Source: Opitutaceae bacterium (GTDB taxonomy: Bacteria > Verrucomicrobiota > Verrucomicrobiia > Opitutales > Opitutaceae). Taken from it: 64,000 bases of DNA. The translations under genes and the position numbers were made by a program. Shown here piece by piece: positions 27,258 through 36,868 of this stretch. Each line of letters begins with the position of its first letter. The first letter of the stretch is position 1. The stretch is from contig JANQSC010000009.1 in the NCBI GenBank assembly GCA_028284235.1, positions 1-64,000 on the forward strand, given 5' to 3'. The notes under the pieces are model-generated. The model was not told where the DNA came from. It was given only the letters and a program-made list of their open reading frames with translations, and ran no database searches.

Positions 27258-27328
27258 AACGCGCCGGGACGGCCCGTTCCACCATTGCTTCAGGAATATA
27301 AAGGTGGAACCCGCCGTCCCGGCAGGTT
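27258..27328. repeat. Head-to-head palindromic repeat, GTTCCACC family (copy 2)
   Basis: Same design as the copy at 24034. Left hairpin AACGCGCC (27258-27265)/GGCCCGTT (27271-27278) has loop GGGAC; right hairpin AACCCGCC (27308-27315)/GGCAGGTT (27321-27328) has loop GTCCC. Each stem has one mismatch. It lies between convergent cysteine synthase and sulfatase genes. Beyond it, 27385-27400 carries CCGTCCCTACCTGATT, identical to 58776-58791 of the other repeat family. Confidence 0.72.
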
Positions 27329-27431
27329 TAACTTGCATCCTATTATGCTGATACCACCGAGGACTTCGTGTTCTCGGGCGGGATCCGTCCCTACCTGATT
27401 CGTGCGATTCGAAGAGAAACGGGTTCGCCCG

Positions 27432-28883
27432 TCATTCTCTCTCCCATTTTACGGCCCACGGGTCGCGGGTTTCCTCCTGGTAGGCTTTGAGTTTCGCCAT
27501 GAGTCGTTCGCGGTTTTTACGATGCTTTGGGTCGTCGAACAGGTTGACCGTCTCGTGCGGGTCGGCTTCGAGGTCGTATAGCTCGAACCGGGGTCGGTGG
27601 AGGAGGGCTTTGGGCGTTCGTTTTCCGTAGCGCTTAAGTCCTTGCTTCTGCATGGAAACCCAGGTGGGGGATTGGAGCAAATCCTTGGCGAGCGGAAATT
27701 CCAGTCCGTGGGCTATATTGAAGATCAGTTTGTACTGCTGTGTTTTCACGACTCGCATAGGGTAGTACATGGTCACTTCGTGGGCGGTGTGCGACGCGTA
27801 AATCTCGTTTCGGCCGCGAAGAGCGCCGCTAACGCCTTTTCGGAACGAGCGACCGTGTAACTCCATTTCGGATACGTCGATTCCCGCGTAGTCGAGAATG
27901 GTCGGGGCGAGGTCGATCCAGGACACGAGGGCGTCCTGCGTACGTCCGGTTCTTGTCTGTCCTGGCTCGCGGACGATGCACGGAAGCCGCATGCCGGGTT
28001 CATAAAGCGTAGTCTTGGCTCCAGCGAAGGCGACTCCGTTGTCGGAAAGATAGAGAATGAGTGTATTGTCGTACTGGCCGCTTTCTTTGAGAATTTGGAC
28101 GAGTCGGCCGATCCCTTCGTCGAGCCGGGAGACGGACTGGTAGTATTCGGCCAGTTCCTGGCGGCATGCGAGCGTGTCGGGGAGGAAAGGTGGAACGATC
28201 ACGTCGTCGGGATCGTAGACGACCGGGTTGATGCCCGGATAGCCCTCGTCGCGGTTGCCAAATCGATTGGGTTCGGGGTAGGTATCGAAAGTGGGGAGTC
28301 CGTTGGGCAGGAAGGCGTTGGATCGATGCGGATCGTCCGTGGCGTAGAAAAAGAAGAACGGCCTCGGTTCGTCGCTCTCGATGATCGGTCGCGACTGCTC
28401 AGCCATTTCGTAAGGGCTACGACCGATTGTCTTCGGGTCGTTGGCAGCGCCGGCTGACAAGACGGTTTCAAACGCGTAGACCGACTCGGGGGCGATATGG
28501 AATTTTCCGATGCGAGCCGTTCGGTAGCCGTTTTCACTGAGAATAACCGGGAGGCTCTTAATGTCGTCGAAACTCTGGTAGTGATGGAAGGTGTGCTGCA
28601 AACCGTATTGGCCGTTGCGGTGATTGTGTAGTCCGCTGAGTATGACGGATCGGCTCGGGCTACAGCTCGCGGTGGTGCAGTTGGCATTGGTGAAGCGCGT
28701 GCCGTTGGCGGCGAGGGCGTCCAGAGCAGGCGTTTCGATCACCGGATTCCCGTAGCAGCCCAGAGCGTCCGTTCCGTGGTCGTCTGAGACGATCAAGACG
28801 ATGTTCGGTTTATTTGTGGCGAATCCTAAAGTGGAGGCGAGTGACAATAGGATCGAGAAAAGGGCGATTGTGAGCATTCTCAT
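27432..28883 (-). CDS. Secreted sulfatase (Cys-type, CSPSR; sulfamidase-like group)
   Basis: A type I sulfatase of 483 residues with a signal peptide (about 1-22). Metal ligands D34-D35 lie in IVSDDHGTDALGCYG, and the formylglycine site is C74-S-P-S-R78 followed by SVILSGLHNHRNGQYG. That run and ARIGKFHIAPE, with Phe-His-Ile where most sulfatases have Trp-His-Leu, resemble N-sulfoglucosamine sulfohydrolase-like and related groups. LSDNGVAF supplies the distal metal residues. It is the only sulfatase here on the minus strand and shares its promoter region with the phosphotransferase at 28994. Substrate unknown. Confidence 0.92.
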   Translation of the reverse strand: MRMLTIALFSILLSLASTLGFATNKPNIVLIVSDDHGTDALGCYGNPVIETPALDALAANGTRFTNANCTTASCSPSRSVILSGLHNHRNGQYGLQHTFHHYQSFDDIKSLPVILSENGYRTARIGKFHIAPESVYAFETVLSAGAANDPKTIGRSPYEMAEQSRPIIESDEPRPFFFFYATDDPHRSNAFLPNGLPTFDTYPEPNRFGNRDEGYPGINPVVYDPDDVIVPPFLPDTLACRQELAEYYQSVSRLDEGIGRLVQILKESGQYDNTLILYLSDNGVAFAGAKTTLYEPGMRLPCIVREPGQTRTGRTQDALVSWIDLAPTILDYAGIDVSEMELHGRSFRKGVSGALRGRNEIYASHTAHEVTMYYPMRVVKTQQYKLIFNIAHGLEFPLAKDLLQSPTWVSMQKQGLKRYGKRTPKALLHRPRFELYDLEADPHETVNLFDDPKHRKNRERLMAKLKAYQEETRDPWAVKWERE

Positions 28884-28993
28884 CGTTTCGACGCTAGCAT
28901 ACGAGGAATCGGTTGCGAGGAGATTTTTGATACAGTTCTCGATGGCTTTTTCGGTAGACAGTTTCTATTGCGGCATCCTAGTCTAGGACGCAT

Positions 28994-30103
28994 ATGAATC
29001 CCGAATCGATTGCTGCTCAGTTTAACGCCCCCGGGCAGGTGGTGACTGTCATGAATATCGATACGGGGAACGTGAACGACACGTATCGAGTTATCAAGCG
29101 CACGACGTATTCAGAAATTCAGTTTGTCCTGCAGCGTATTAGTCAAGCGGTTTTCCCGCGCCCGGATTTGGTGATGGCGAATATGAAAGCCATAACCGAC
29201 TATGCTCACAGGCGTCTTGAGGAGCAGTCTTCGCGATCGAATCGAATCTGGCAACTGCCACTGGTAATTCCCACGTATTCGGGGGAAGACTACCATCTCG
29301 ATGACCAGGGTGGCTATTGGCGGGCGCTTTCAATGATCGCTTCCGCGACTTCGCATGAAACAGTAATCAGTCCCGAACACGCTCATGAGGCAGGTTACGT
29401 GTTGGGTCACTTTCAGAGTGTTATCGCCGACTTTCCTGCGGATCAGCTGGTGGATACGCTGCCGGGATTCCACATTGCCCCGAGGTATTTGGCGCAGTAC
29501 GACGAGACTCTCGAGTCGGACGCAGCCCAACAACGCTTGTCCGCCTCGTCCGAGGCGCGACGTTTGCGGGCGTTTGTAGAAGAGCGGCGCGGGTTCGTGA
29601 CGGTGCTTGAGGATGCGTTGGCTCGCGGCGAGCTGGCGTATCGCCCGATACATGGCGACCCGAAGATCTCTAATATCATGATCGACGATATTACCGGCAA
29701 AGGGACGGCGATTGTGGATTTGGATACGGTCAAACCGGGCTTGATACACTATGATTTTGGCGATTGCGTGCGTTCGGTCTGCAATCCGGCTGGGGAGGAG
29801 GCGAGGGATCTGAAAGACGTCTTTGTGGACGTCGATATCTTTGAGGCCCTCGTGTCGGGTTATTTGAAACAGGCCGGGAATTTTCTAACGGATTCGGATC
29901 GCAAGTATCTCTACGATTCGGCTCGGCTGATTTCTTTCGAGCTGGGACTGCGATTCTTCGCTGACTACTTGGCCGGCGACGTGTATTTCAAAGTTAAATA
30001 CGAGTCTCAAAACTTGAATCGTGCCCGCGTGCAAATGAAGCTATGCGAGAGCATAGAAGTGCGCGAGTCGAAATTGAGACGAGTGTTGGAGAGTATCGAA
30101 TGA
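28994..30103 (+). CDS. APH-family phosphotransferase, N-acetylhexosamine 1-kinase-like
   Basis: A 369-residue protein kinase-fold small-molecule kinase. The catalytic loop is H220-G-D-x-K-x-x-N (HGDPKISNI), and the metal-binding segment is IVDLDTVKPGLIHYDFGDCVRS, which closely follows NahK of bifidobacteria, an enzyme that phosphorylates GlcNAc or GalNAc at C1. An N-terminal nucleotide-binding region (VNDTYRV, FVLQRIS) fits the same fold. A role in amino-sugar salvage is likely, though an amino acid or choline-type substrate is possible. It is followed 79 bp later by RidA and a dipeptidase on the same strand, so it may feed from cell-wall or glycoprotein fragments. Confidence 0.8.
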   Translation: MNPESIAAQFNAPGQVVTVMNIDTGNVNDTYRVIKRTTYSEIQFVLQRISQAVFPRPDLVMANMKAITDYAHRRLEEQSSRSNRIWQLPLVIPTYSGEDYHLDDQGGYWRALSMIASATSHETVISPEHAHEAGYVLGHFQSVIADFPADQLVDTLPGFHIAPRYLAQYDETLESDAAQQRLSASSEARRLRAFVEERRGFVTVLEDALARGELAYRPIHGDPKISNIMIDDITGKGTAIVDLDTVKPGLIHYDFGDCVRSVCNPAGEEARDLKDVFVDVDIFEALVSGYLKQAGNFLTDSDRKYLYDSARLISFELGLRFFADYLAGDVYFKVKYESQNLNRARVQMKLCESIEVRESKLRRVLESIE

Positions 30104-30182
30104 ACTGGGCGATTGAGCTTAAAATCGGCATTGAGATCGATAGTGATCGCCATGATTGGATTAGAGGGTAGCGTTTTGCCTT

Positions 30183-30647
30183 ATGAGCGCTGAATCAAAT
30201 CTCCAATCCCTTTCAATCGAACTGCCGCCGGCGCCCGAGCCGATGGGCGTTTACAAGCCGATCGTGATCGTCGATGGCCTGGCCTATTTGTCCGGGCATG
30301 GGCCGTTGAACGCGGACGGGAGCCTTCATAAGGGGCGTGTCGGGGCGGAGGTCGGCGAAGAAGCGGGCTACGCGGCGGCGCGGCAAACTGGATTGGCGAT
30401 GCTGGCGACGCTGCGTTCCGAACTCGGCTCGCTGGATCGGGTGAAGCGGGTCGTTAAGCTTCTGGGGATGGTCAATTCGAGTGCGGATTTCGAAAACCAT
30501 CCCACTGTGATCAATGGCTGCAGTGAATTATTTGCGGATGTGTTTGGCTCGGAAATCGGAGTGGGGGCCCGCAGCGCGGTGGGTATGGGTTCCTTGCCGG
30601 GAAATATCAGCGTCGAGATCGAAGGGATTTTCGAAGTCGGTTCCTAG
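30183..30647 (+). CDS. RidA/YjgF family enamine/imine deaminase
   Basis: A 154-residue trimer-forming protein of the RidA family, which hydrolyses reactive 2-aminoacrylate and related imines released by PLP enzymes. R130 in GARSAVGMGSLPGN matches the conserved carboxylate-binding arginine, and EIEGIFEV is the usual C-terminal strand. YLSGHGPLNADGSL and RVVKLLGMVNSSADF are typical of the longer subgroup rather than E. coli RidA itself. The dipeptidase gene starts 3 bp after its stop, so the two are translated together. A D-threonine aldolase-like gene close by gives a possible source of the intermediates it would detoxify. Confidence 0.88.
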   Translation: MSAESNLQSLSIELPPAPEPMGVYKPIVIVDGLAYLSGHGPLNADGSLHKGRVGAEVGEEAGYAAARQTGLAMLATLRSELGSLDRVKRVVKLLGMVNSSADFENHPTVINGCSELFADVFGSEIGVGARSAVGMGSLPGNISVEIEGIFEVGS

Positions 30648-30649
30648 CC

Positions 30650-31720
30650 ATGCTCCTGTTCGACGCTCATTTGGATTTGTCTCTAAACGCGCTGTCGTGG
30701 AACCGCGACCTGTCGGAGCCCTTGCATGAGGTGCGTGAGCGCGAAGCGGGCTTGAGCGATTTGAAAGGTCGAGGTTGCGGAACGGTTTCGCTGCCGGAAA
30801 TGCGTCGGGCGGGGATCGGTTTTTGCATCGCGACTCAGATTGGCCATAGTGTTTCCAAACACTCTCCTGCGTACGGTTGGAATAGCCCTGAACAGGCTTG
30901 GGCCCAGACGCAAGGGCAGTTGGCCTGGTATCGAACGATGGAGGATCGGGGTTTGATGAGTCAGATCCGCTGCAGGGAAGAACTGGATGTGCATGTGGCG
31001 CGATGTTCGGACGGACTGGAAGGCACTCCGTTGGGATATGTATTAAGCCTGGAAGGAGCGGACTCGCTGTTGACGCTCGACAATTTGGAACGGGCGTACG
31101 CGTATGGATTACGGGCGGTCGGACCCGCCCACTATGGACCGGGCCGGTACGCGCCGGGAACCGGAGAGAAAGGGCCTCTCGAGCCGCGCGGGCGCGAATT
31201 GCTTCGGGAGATGGAGCGACTGGGGATGGCGCTGGATGTGACGCATCTCACGGACGAGGGATTCGACGAGGCGATGGAGTTGTTTGGTGGAACGGTTTGG
31301 GCGAGCCACAGCAACTGTCGAGCGTTGGTTCCAGGCCAGCGACAACTGAATGATTCTCAAATAAAGTCGCTGGCTGACCGGAACGCGGTGATCGGGGTCG
31401 CCCTGGATGCATGGATGCTCTACCCGAATTGGACTAGGGGCGAGACCACTCCGGAATCTTCTGGACTGCTGTTGGAATCCGTTGTGGAGCACATCGACCA
31501 TGTGTGCCAGTTGACGGGCGACTTTTGTTACTCAGGCATCGGTTCCGACTTGGATGGCGGATTCGGCACCGAGCAAACTCCCAAGGATTTGGATACGATT
31601 TACGATTTACAGCGAGTAGCGACGATGTTGGACGAGCGGGGCTATTCCCGAGAGGCGATTGAGGGGATCATGCACGGGAATTGGCTGCGAATTGTGAGAG
31701 AGGCGTTGCCTGTTTCGTGA
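30650..31720 (+). CDS. Membrane dipeptidase (peptidase family M19)
   Basis: A zinc dipeptidase of the renal dipeptidase family, which hydrolyses dipeptides including those with a C-terminal D-residue. The 356-residue sequence has the first metal motif H-x-D at DAHLDL (about 5-10), the bridging Glu in SLEGADSLL (about 128), metal histidines in THLTDEGF and SHSNCRAL, and the substrate-binding aspartate in GSDLDGGFG (about 302). No signal peptide is visible, so it may be cytoplasmic like many bacterial members. It is coupled to RidA upstream and faces the D-threonine aldolase-like gene. Confidence 0.88.
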   Translation: MLLFDAHLDLSLNALSWNRDLSEPLHEVREREAGLSDLKGRGCGTVSLPEMRRAGIGFCIATQIGHSVSKHSPAYGWNSPEQAWAQTQGQLAWYRTMEDRGLMSQIRCREELDVHVARCSDGLEGTPLGYVLSLEGADSLLTLDNLERAYAYGLRAVGPAHYGPGRYAPGTGEKGPLEPRGRELLREMERLGMALDVTHLTDEGFDEAMELFGGTVWASHSNCRALVPGQRQLNDSQIKSLADRNAVIGVALDAWMLYPNWTRGETTPESSGLLLESVVEHIDHVCQLTGDFCYSGIGSDLDGGFGTEQTPKDLDTIYDLQRVATMLDERGYSREAIEGIMHGNWLRIVREALPVS

Positions 31721-31731
31721 CACAAACTGTA

Positions 31732-31753
31732 GGGGCGTCGCAAGCAACGCCCC
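31732..31753. repeat. Hairpin between convergent genes
   Basis: GGGGCGT (31732-31738) pairs with ACGCCCC (31747-31753) around CGCAAGCA. It sits between the convergent dipeptidase and D-threonine aldolase-like genes. There is no T-run, so it may be a repeat fragment rather than a classic terminator. Confidence 0.4.
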
Positions 31754-31771
31754 AGTCATGTTCTCGAGGTT

Positions 31772-32881
31772 CTAGTCGAGAATGCGGTCGCGCGCTCCGA
31801 CCGTCCAAGAGCCGGCCGCGGCGCCATTGGTAACGACGATCGCTTTGTTGTGGAGGGCAACGGTCGGGCAGATGTGTTTGGGGATGGCGAGGAAAGCGTC
31901 GCCGACCGAGACCGTGCTCGCTTGGGAGGACTGAACAACGAGATGCTCTTCGCTTTGCGAGACGAAGGCGTCGACTTCGACTCCCAGCAGCCGAGCTCGC
32001 GGGTGCGGCATTTCTGAAGCGACCGCTTTGTGTCCGAGGTCGAAGCAGAGGAGTCCGGGAGCGGGTTTGCTGATGACACGTGTCAAAAGGAGAGCGGCGT
32101 GCTGAAACGGCAAGTCGGGAAACGCGTCGCCGTATCCAAAATCCCATAGCAATGTTGTGCCTGGACTGAGTTCAACTGTGGTTCTTTGAGCGTGAATGCG
32201 GAAAGTAGGGCTGCCGCCGGCGACGATTGCGGGGACCGGCGTTCCCTGCGCTTCCAGGCGCGATGCCAAGTCGTCGACCGATTGAAATTCTCGATTGCAG
32301 TGATCGGCCCGTTCGATCGGATCCCACTCGCGGATATGGCCGTCGTAGGCGTGGAGGCCGGCGAATCGGACGGACGGGCTTTGGGCGATTCGTTGGCACA
32401 GCGTCAACGCTTCGTCTCCTGGTTTGATTCCGGTGCGATCCATGCCGCAGTTCAGGTCTAGGTACAAGTCGAGGCGAGTTTCTCGCCGGACGCATTCGCG
32501 TTCGATCGATTCCAGTGTGTCCAAATTGTCAACCAGCGTCGCGTAACGAATGTTTGGGTTTTCGATAGTCGTTTGGGCGAAGCGCTCAATCGTCGGTCCG
32601 GCGGGCTGCATCGCCAGGAGAAGATCGTCGGCGCCGCAGCGAGTGAGCAGCGCGACTTCGGAGAGGGTCGCGCATTTAAATTGAGTGATGCCGCGAGCGA
32701 TTTGGAGTGAAGCGACTTCCGCCATTTTGTGCGTTTTCACATGCGGTCGCAGGCGCTCCGGACCGCCGGCGATATCGAGCATGAGCTGTATGTTGGCGGC
32801 GATCCGATCGGGATAGACGAGCAAGGATGGCGAGGGGAGCGAGTCTACGTTTTGAGGGAGGGGATTTAGGTCGGGGCGCAT
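31772..32881 (-). CDS. D-threonine aldolase/D-serine dehydratase-like PLP enzyme
   Basis: A 369-residue fold-type III PLP enzyme with an alanine-racemase-like N-terminal barrel. SPSLLVYPDRIAANI and RPHVKTHKM (about 45-53) are the family's cofactor-binding signature, with the lysine that holds PLP. The C-terminal segment IPKHICPTVALH carries the His-x-Cys pair seen in metal-dependent D-threonine aldolases and D-serine dehydratases. It probably cleaves a beta-hydroxy D-amino acid to glycine and an aldehyde, or deaminates D-serine. It is convergent with RidA and dipeptidase genes, a grouping that suggests catabolism of D-amino acid-containing peptides. Confidence 0.85.
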   Translation of the reverse strand: MRPDLNPLPQNVDSLPSPSLLVYPDRIAANIQLMLDIAGGPERLRPHVKTHKMAEVASLQIARGITQFKCATLSEVALLTRCGADDLLLAMQPAGPTIERFAQTTIENPNIRYATLVDNLDTLESIERECVRRETRLDLYLDLNCGMDRTGIKPGDEALTLCQRIAQSPSVRFAGLHAYDGHIREWDPIERADHCNREFQSVDDLASRLEAQGTPVPAIVAGGSPTFRIHAQRTTVELSPGTTLLWDFGYGDAFPDLPFQHAALLLTRVISKPAPGLLCFDLGHKAVASEMPHPRARLLGVEVDAFVSQSEEHLVVQSSQASTVSVGDAFLAIPKHICPTVALHNKAIVVTNGAAAGSWTVGARDRILD

Positions 32882-33071
32882 CTCGGACTAGTGGAACGGG
32901 TTGGAAGCGGTTTTGCACGGCTTTTTGTCGCGGCTGGAGACTTAAAACCAATTTGAAAATGGGGTGAATTGTGTCGAGTGCTGTCCAAAGTTGAAATTCT
33001 TGCTAGAATAGCTTCTTTTAAAGGTTCTCGCTTTCGCTAGTTTACTATAGTTTGTTTCCCGTTCGTCACTG

Positions 33072-35510
33072 ATGTCCTTACCCCGAAAAGTCGTTTTTGC
33101 GCTGTATCTGTTCGCGGCGACGTTGGCGAGTGGCGCTCGCGAGCAGGGGGTCTCGTACGTGGACACGGTGGAGCCGCTAATGCAGAAGTACTGCGTGAAG
33201 TGCCACGGACCGGACAAGCAGAAGAACAACTTGCGCGTGGACACGCTCAATCGAGACTTTGTCAACGGGCGGGACGGGGAGACCTGGCACGACATGCTCG
33301 ACGTTCTCATACTGGAGGACATGCCTCCGGAGGACGAGGAGCAGCCGACCTCGGACGAACGGGCGGCGATAGTCGACTGGATCACGGCCGAACTGACTCA
33401 CGCGGCCGAGGTGAAGCGATCGACAGGCGGGCAGGGTGTTGTGAGGCGTCTAACGCGCTACGAGTATAACAACACGATGTCGGAATTACTGGGAGTCGAG
33501 CTGGACTACGCGAAAGACCTGCCGCCGGAGACGAGCAGCCACGACGGTTTTTTGAACAACGGGTCGGTGATGGGAATGTCGGCGATGCAGTTGGAGTACT
33601 ATCTTAAAGCGGCCCAGCGCGGCTTGAGCATTGCGCTGGTCGAGGGCGAACAGCCTTGGCGTTTTCGGCACTGGGGAACCGAGAATGTCGCTCGTAGGGA
33701 AAGTTGGATTTTGGATACGCCCCACACGCGCAATATTCAGCCAGGAAACGCGTTCATGACTCGACTGATGGAGTTCCCGACCGAGGGTCCGGTGACAGTT
33801 CGCGTGAAAGCCCACGCAGTGATTCCGGAGGGGAAGGGCCCGCCGCGAATGCGGGTGCGGATCGGCATTTTGGCCGACACTTATATCCCGGGCGGTCAAG
33901 TGGGCAAGGATATCGATGTCTGGGAGTCGGCCGACGCTCCGGGGGAGTACGTGTTTAAGGGACGCTTGGAGTCGTTTCCTGTTTTGACGACGCCGTCGAA
34001 TATTCCGGGAATGTTGATAACTGTCCAGAATGTCTATGACGATGGTTCGGACGCGATCGAGATCATCGACCTGCGCATAAACGAGCAGCAGCGGGAATTG
34101 AATACGCCGGATCCGAAACAGCCATGGCTCGTGGTGGAACGCGTCGAGTTTGCTGCGCCGGACTATGCGATGTGGCCTCCTGCCAATCACCGCGAGATTC
34201 TCGGGTTGGAGTCGATCGGAATCGACGAGGGGGAATCGCAAGCGCGCGACTCAATTGCCCATTTTATGCGGCGGGCGTTTCGCCGTCCTCCCAGCGACTC
34301 GGAAATCGACGAGGTGTTCGCGTTCTATCAATCGGTCCGACCAAACTACGCGACCCATATCCAGGCGATGCGCCAGGCGCTTTCCATGGTGCTCGTTTCG
34401 CCGCAGTTTCTCTATTTGATGGAGCCGACGGGCGACGCGGAAGGGGCTCGGAAACTGACGTCCTACGAAGTCGCTTCGCGTCTTTCCTATTTTTTATGGA
34501 GCGCGATGCCGGACGAACGACTGCTGAAGCTGGCGGAGAGCGGTCGACTTTTGAGGAAGAAGACGCTCCGTGGAGAGGTGGAGCGAATGTTGGAGTCTCC
34601 ACTGTCGGAGCGGTTTGTCGAGCGCTTCACCGAACAGTGGCTCGATCTAGGAGGACTGGATCGAGTCGCGGTGAATCCCCAGTTTTATCCAGATTTCAAT
34701 GACCGGGTGAAGCCTGACATGCGGCGCGAGTCGGTGGCGTTTTTCAACGAGGTCCTGCGCGAGGACCTCTCCGCTCTCAACTTTGTCGATTCCGATTTTA
34801 CGATGCTCAACGAGCGATTGGCGAAGCACTATGGCATCGATGGCGTCACCGGAACGGAAATGTCGCGCGTGGCGTTGCGTCCGGAGCATCGTCGTGGCGG
34901 GCTGGTGACGCACGCCAGCATGCTGGTTGGGAACTCGACGGGGGAAGACTCTCATCCGATCGAGCGAGCGGTTTGGATCTTGGAGCGATTGCTGGACGAT
35001 CCGCCGTCGCCTCCGCCGGCGAGCGTGCCGGACTTGGATCCGGAGACTCCGGGGTTCGCGGAGCTTTCATTGAAAGAGCAATTGGAGATTCACAGGGCGA
35101 GCGAAGGGTGTGTCAGTTGTCATCGAAAAATCGATCCTTGGGGAATTCCGCTTGAGCATTACGACGCGACTGGACTCTACCGCGAAGAGGTGCTTCGGCT
35201 GACTGCTGAGGAGAAAGGCCAGGCGCGAACGCAGGAGGAGAAAGCGCCCCTGGATGCCCGGGATGTCATGCCGGATGGCCGGGAAGTCGACGGCGCGACG
35301 CAATTGAAGACGTATTTGCTGGAGCAGAAGCGAGACGCGTTTGCGCGCGCGATGGTGGTGAAGTTGACGGCCTACGCCCTGGGTCGTTCTCTTGAATTCA
35401 CGGACGAAGCGGCGATCGACGCGCTGACGGAGCAATTCCAGAAGCGCGATTATCGACTGGATTTTCTTATCAATTCTATAGTAACATCCGAGTTGTTTCT
35501 TACTCGCTAG
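33072..35510 (+). CDS. Secreted DUF1587/1592/1588/1585 protein with cytochrome c motifs
   Basis: An 812-residue exported protein typical of Planctomycetes and Verrucomicrobia. After a signal peptide (about 1-22) comes a PSCyt1-like cytochrome module with C41-V-K-C44-H45 and EDMPPEDEEQP. RRLTRYEYNNTMSELLG (about 118-134) begins DUF1587. The middle and C-terminal parts fit DUF1592 (FMRRAFRRPPSDSEIDEVF, SPQFLYLMEP, SRLSYFLWSAMPDERL), DUF1588 (HRRGGLVTHASML, then a second C680-V-S-C683-H684 in DPWGIPLEHYDATG) and DUF1585 (AYALGRSLEFTDE). Function is unknown; an extracytoplasmic redox role is likely. It is followed 17 bp later by its usual partner, a DUF1552 protein. Confidence 0.9.
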   Translation: MSLPRKVVFALYLFAATLASGAREQGVSYVDTVEPLMQKYCVKCHGPDKQKNNLRVDTLNRDFVNGRDGETWHDMLDVLILEDMPPEDEEQPTSDERAAIVDWITAELTHAAEVKRSTGGQGVVRRLTRYEYNNTMSELLGVELDYAKDLPPETSSHDGFLNNGSVMGMSAMQLEYYLKAAQRGLSIALVEGEQPWRFRHWGTENVARRESWILDTPHTRNIQPGNAFMTRLMEFPTEGPVTVRVKAHAVIPEGKGPPRMRVRIGILADTYIPGGQVGKDIDVWESADAPGEYVFKGRLESFPVLTTPSNIPGMLITVQNVYDDGSDAIEIIDLRINEQQRELNTPDPKQPWLVVERVEFAAPDYAMWPPANHREILGLESIGIDEGESQARDSIAHFMRRAFRRPPSDSEIDEVFAFYQSVRPNYATHIQAMRQALSMVLVSPQFLYLMEPTGDAEGARKLTSYEVASRLSYFLWSAMPDERLLKLAESGRLLRKKTLRGEVERMLESPLSERFVERFTEQWLDLGGLDRVAVNPQFYPDFNDRVKPDMRRESVAFFNEVLREDLSALNFVDSDFTMLNERLAKHYGIDGVTGTEMSRVALRPEHRRGGLVTHASMLVGNSTGEDSHPIERAVWILERLLDDPPSPPPASVPDLDPETPGFAELSLKEQLEIHRASEGCVSCHRKIDPWGIPLEHYDATGLYREEVLRLTAEEKGQARTQEEKAPLDARDVMPDGREVDGATQLKTYLLEQKRDAFARAMVVKLTAYALGRSLEFTDEAAIDALTEQFQKRDYRLDFLINSIVTSELFLTR

Positions 35511-35527
35511 ACAGGAGACCCCATCAA

Positions 35528-36868
35528 ATGAAGAGGAAATCATGGCATATGGATCGGAGAACGTTTCTCCGGGGAACAGGCGTCGCATTGGGCTTGCCCT
35601 TCTTGGAAAGCATGCGAGCCGCATCGATCCCAGCTGCGCAGCAGGCGCTTCCTAAGCGATTGTGTACGGTCTTTTTCCCGTATGGAGCGAGTGTTCCGAG
35701 CGAGGATCACGCGGATCGGGATTGGGGATGGTTCCCCGTGCGGGAAGGGGACGGATTTCGATTCACGAAGGTTATGGAATCGTTGGAGCCGCTCCGCAGC
35801 CAAGTATCCGCATTGGGCGGACTTTCGCACCCCACAGGACGCGGTATTGGAGGACATGATACAGGCGACATCTTTTTGACGGGAGCGGATTTCAGCGGCG
35901 CGAACTTCAAAAATACCGTATCGTTCGAGCAGTTGGCCGCGGCGAAGTACGGCCATCTGACGCGTTTCGCGTCGCTTGCCTTGTCCAGCGACGGAGGGAT
36001 TGGCCTGCCAACCCGCTCCAAGACATTGTCGTTTTCACACTCGGGCCAGCCGATGCCGGGCTTGGACAAACCGCAGTTGATATTCGACCGGCTTTTTGGC
36101 GTCGACAAAGGAACAATCGACCAGACGCGACGCCGTTTGGATACGGAGGTGAGCTTGTTGGATCGCGTTTTGGACCAGTCGAAAACGCTGCGCAGCAAAC
36201 TGGGAAAACAGGATCAGGAGAAATACGACGAGTACCTGACTTCGGTGCGTCATATCGAGAAGCAAGTGGCCCGCAGCCAACAGTGGCTGGATATTCCCAA
36301 GCCGGAAGTGGACGCGGACAGTCTCAATTTAGAGGCGACTCCTGACGCGCCGCTGGAGTACATCAAGACGATGTACGATCTGATGTATCTCGCGTTCCAG
36401 ACGGATTCCACCCGCTACATTACCTACATGCTGTCCGCGATGAATGGCGAGGTGTCGGGGCAGTTTTCCCGAGCGCTCGGACTGGATTCCCAGCATCGGC
36501 TGGCGCACGATGCAGGAAAGCCGAACGGTTTTGTCAATCAAGGGAAGTGGAATGTCTGCCTCGTAGAGCATCTCGCTCGTTTCCTGCAGCGATTGGCGGA
36601 GACGCCCGAAGGCGACGGGAACATGCTGGACAACACCATGGTGCTTTGCGGGACGTCCAATAGCCGCACGCACAACAACCGCAATTACCCGCTGATATTT
36701 GCCGGCGGCGGAAGCATGGGGATCAAGCACAACCAGTACCTGCAGTACAGCGACGACGGGGAAGACGTGCCGATGTCCAACTTACTGTTTACGATGCTCA
36801 ATCGTATGGGGGTTTCCGATACGGGATTCTCGGACAGTACTGGCGATTTGTCGGAGCTTTACGTTTAG
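35528..36868 (+). CDS. DUF1552 protein with Tat signal
   Basis: A 446-residue exported protein that regularly pairs with DUF1592 proteins. The N-terminus MDRRTFLRGTGVALGLPFLESM is a twin-arginine signal, so it is probably folded before export. The fold is sulfatase/alkaline-phosphatase-like: FFPYGASVPSE, GRGIGGHDTGDIFLTG, LSAMNGEVSG, LDNTMVLCGTSNSRTHNNRN and PLIFAGGGSMGIK follow the family. An AGGAGA Shine-Dalgarno at 35,513 supports the start at 35528. The enzymatic role is not established; the context says it works with the cytochrome-like protein just upstream. Confidence 0.9.
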   Translation: MKRKSWHMDRRTFLRGTGVALGLPFLESMRAASIPAAQQALPKRLCTVFFPYGASVPSEDHADRDWGWFPVREGDGFRFTKVMESLEPLRSQVSALGGLSHPTGRGIGGHDTGDIFLTGADFSGANFKNTVSFEQLAAAKYGHLTRFASLALSSDGGIGLPTRSKTLSFSHSGQPMPGLDKPQLIFDRLFGVDKGTIDQTRRRLDTEVSLLDRVLDQSKTLRSKLGKQDQEKYDEYLTSVRHIEKQVARSQQWLDIPKPEVDADSLNLEATPDAPLEYIKTMYDLMYLAFQTDSTRYITYMLSAMNGEVSGQFSRALGLDSQHRLAHDAGKPNGFVNQGKWNVCLVEHLARFLQRLAETPEGDGNMLDNTMVLCGTSNSRTHNNRNYPLIFAGGGSMGIKHNQYLQYSDDGEDVPMSNLLFTMLNRMGVSDTGFSDSTGDLSELYV

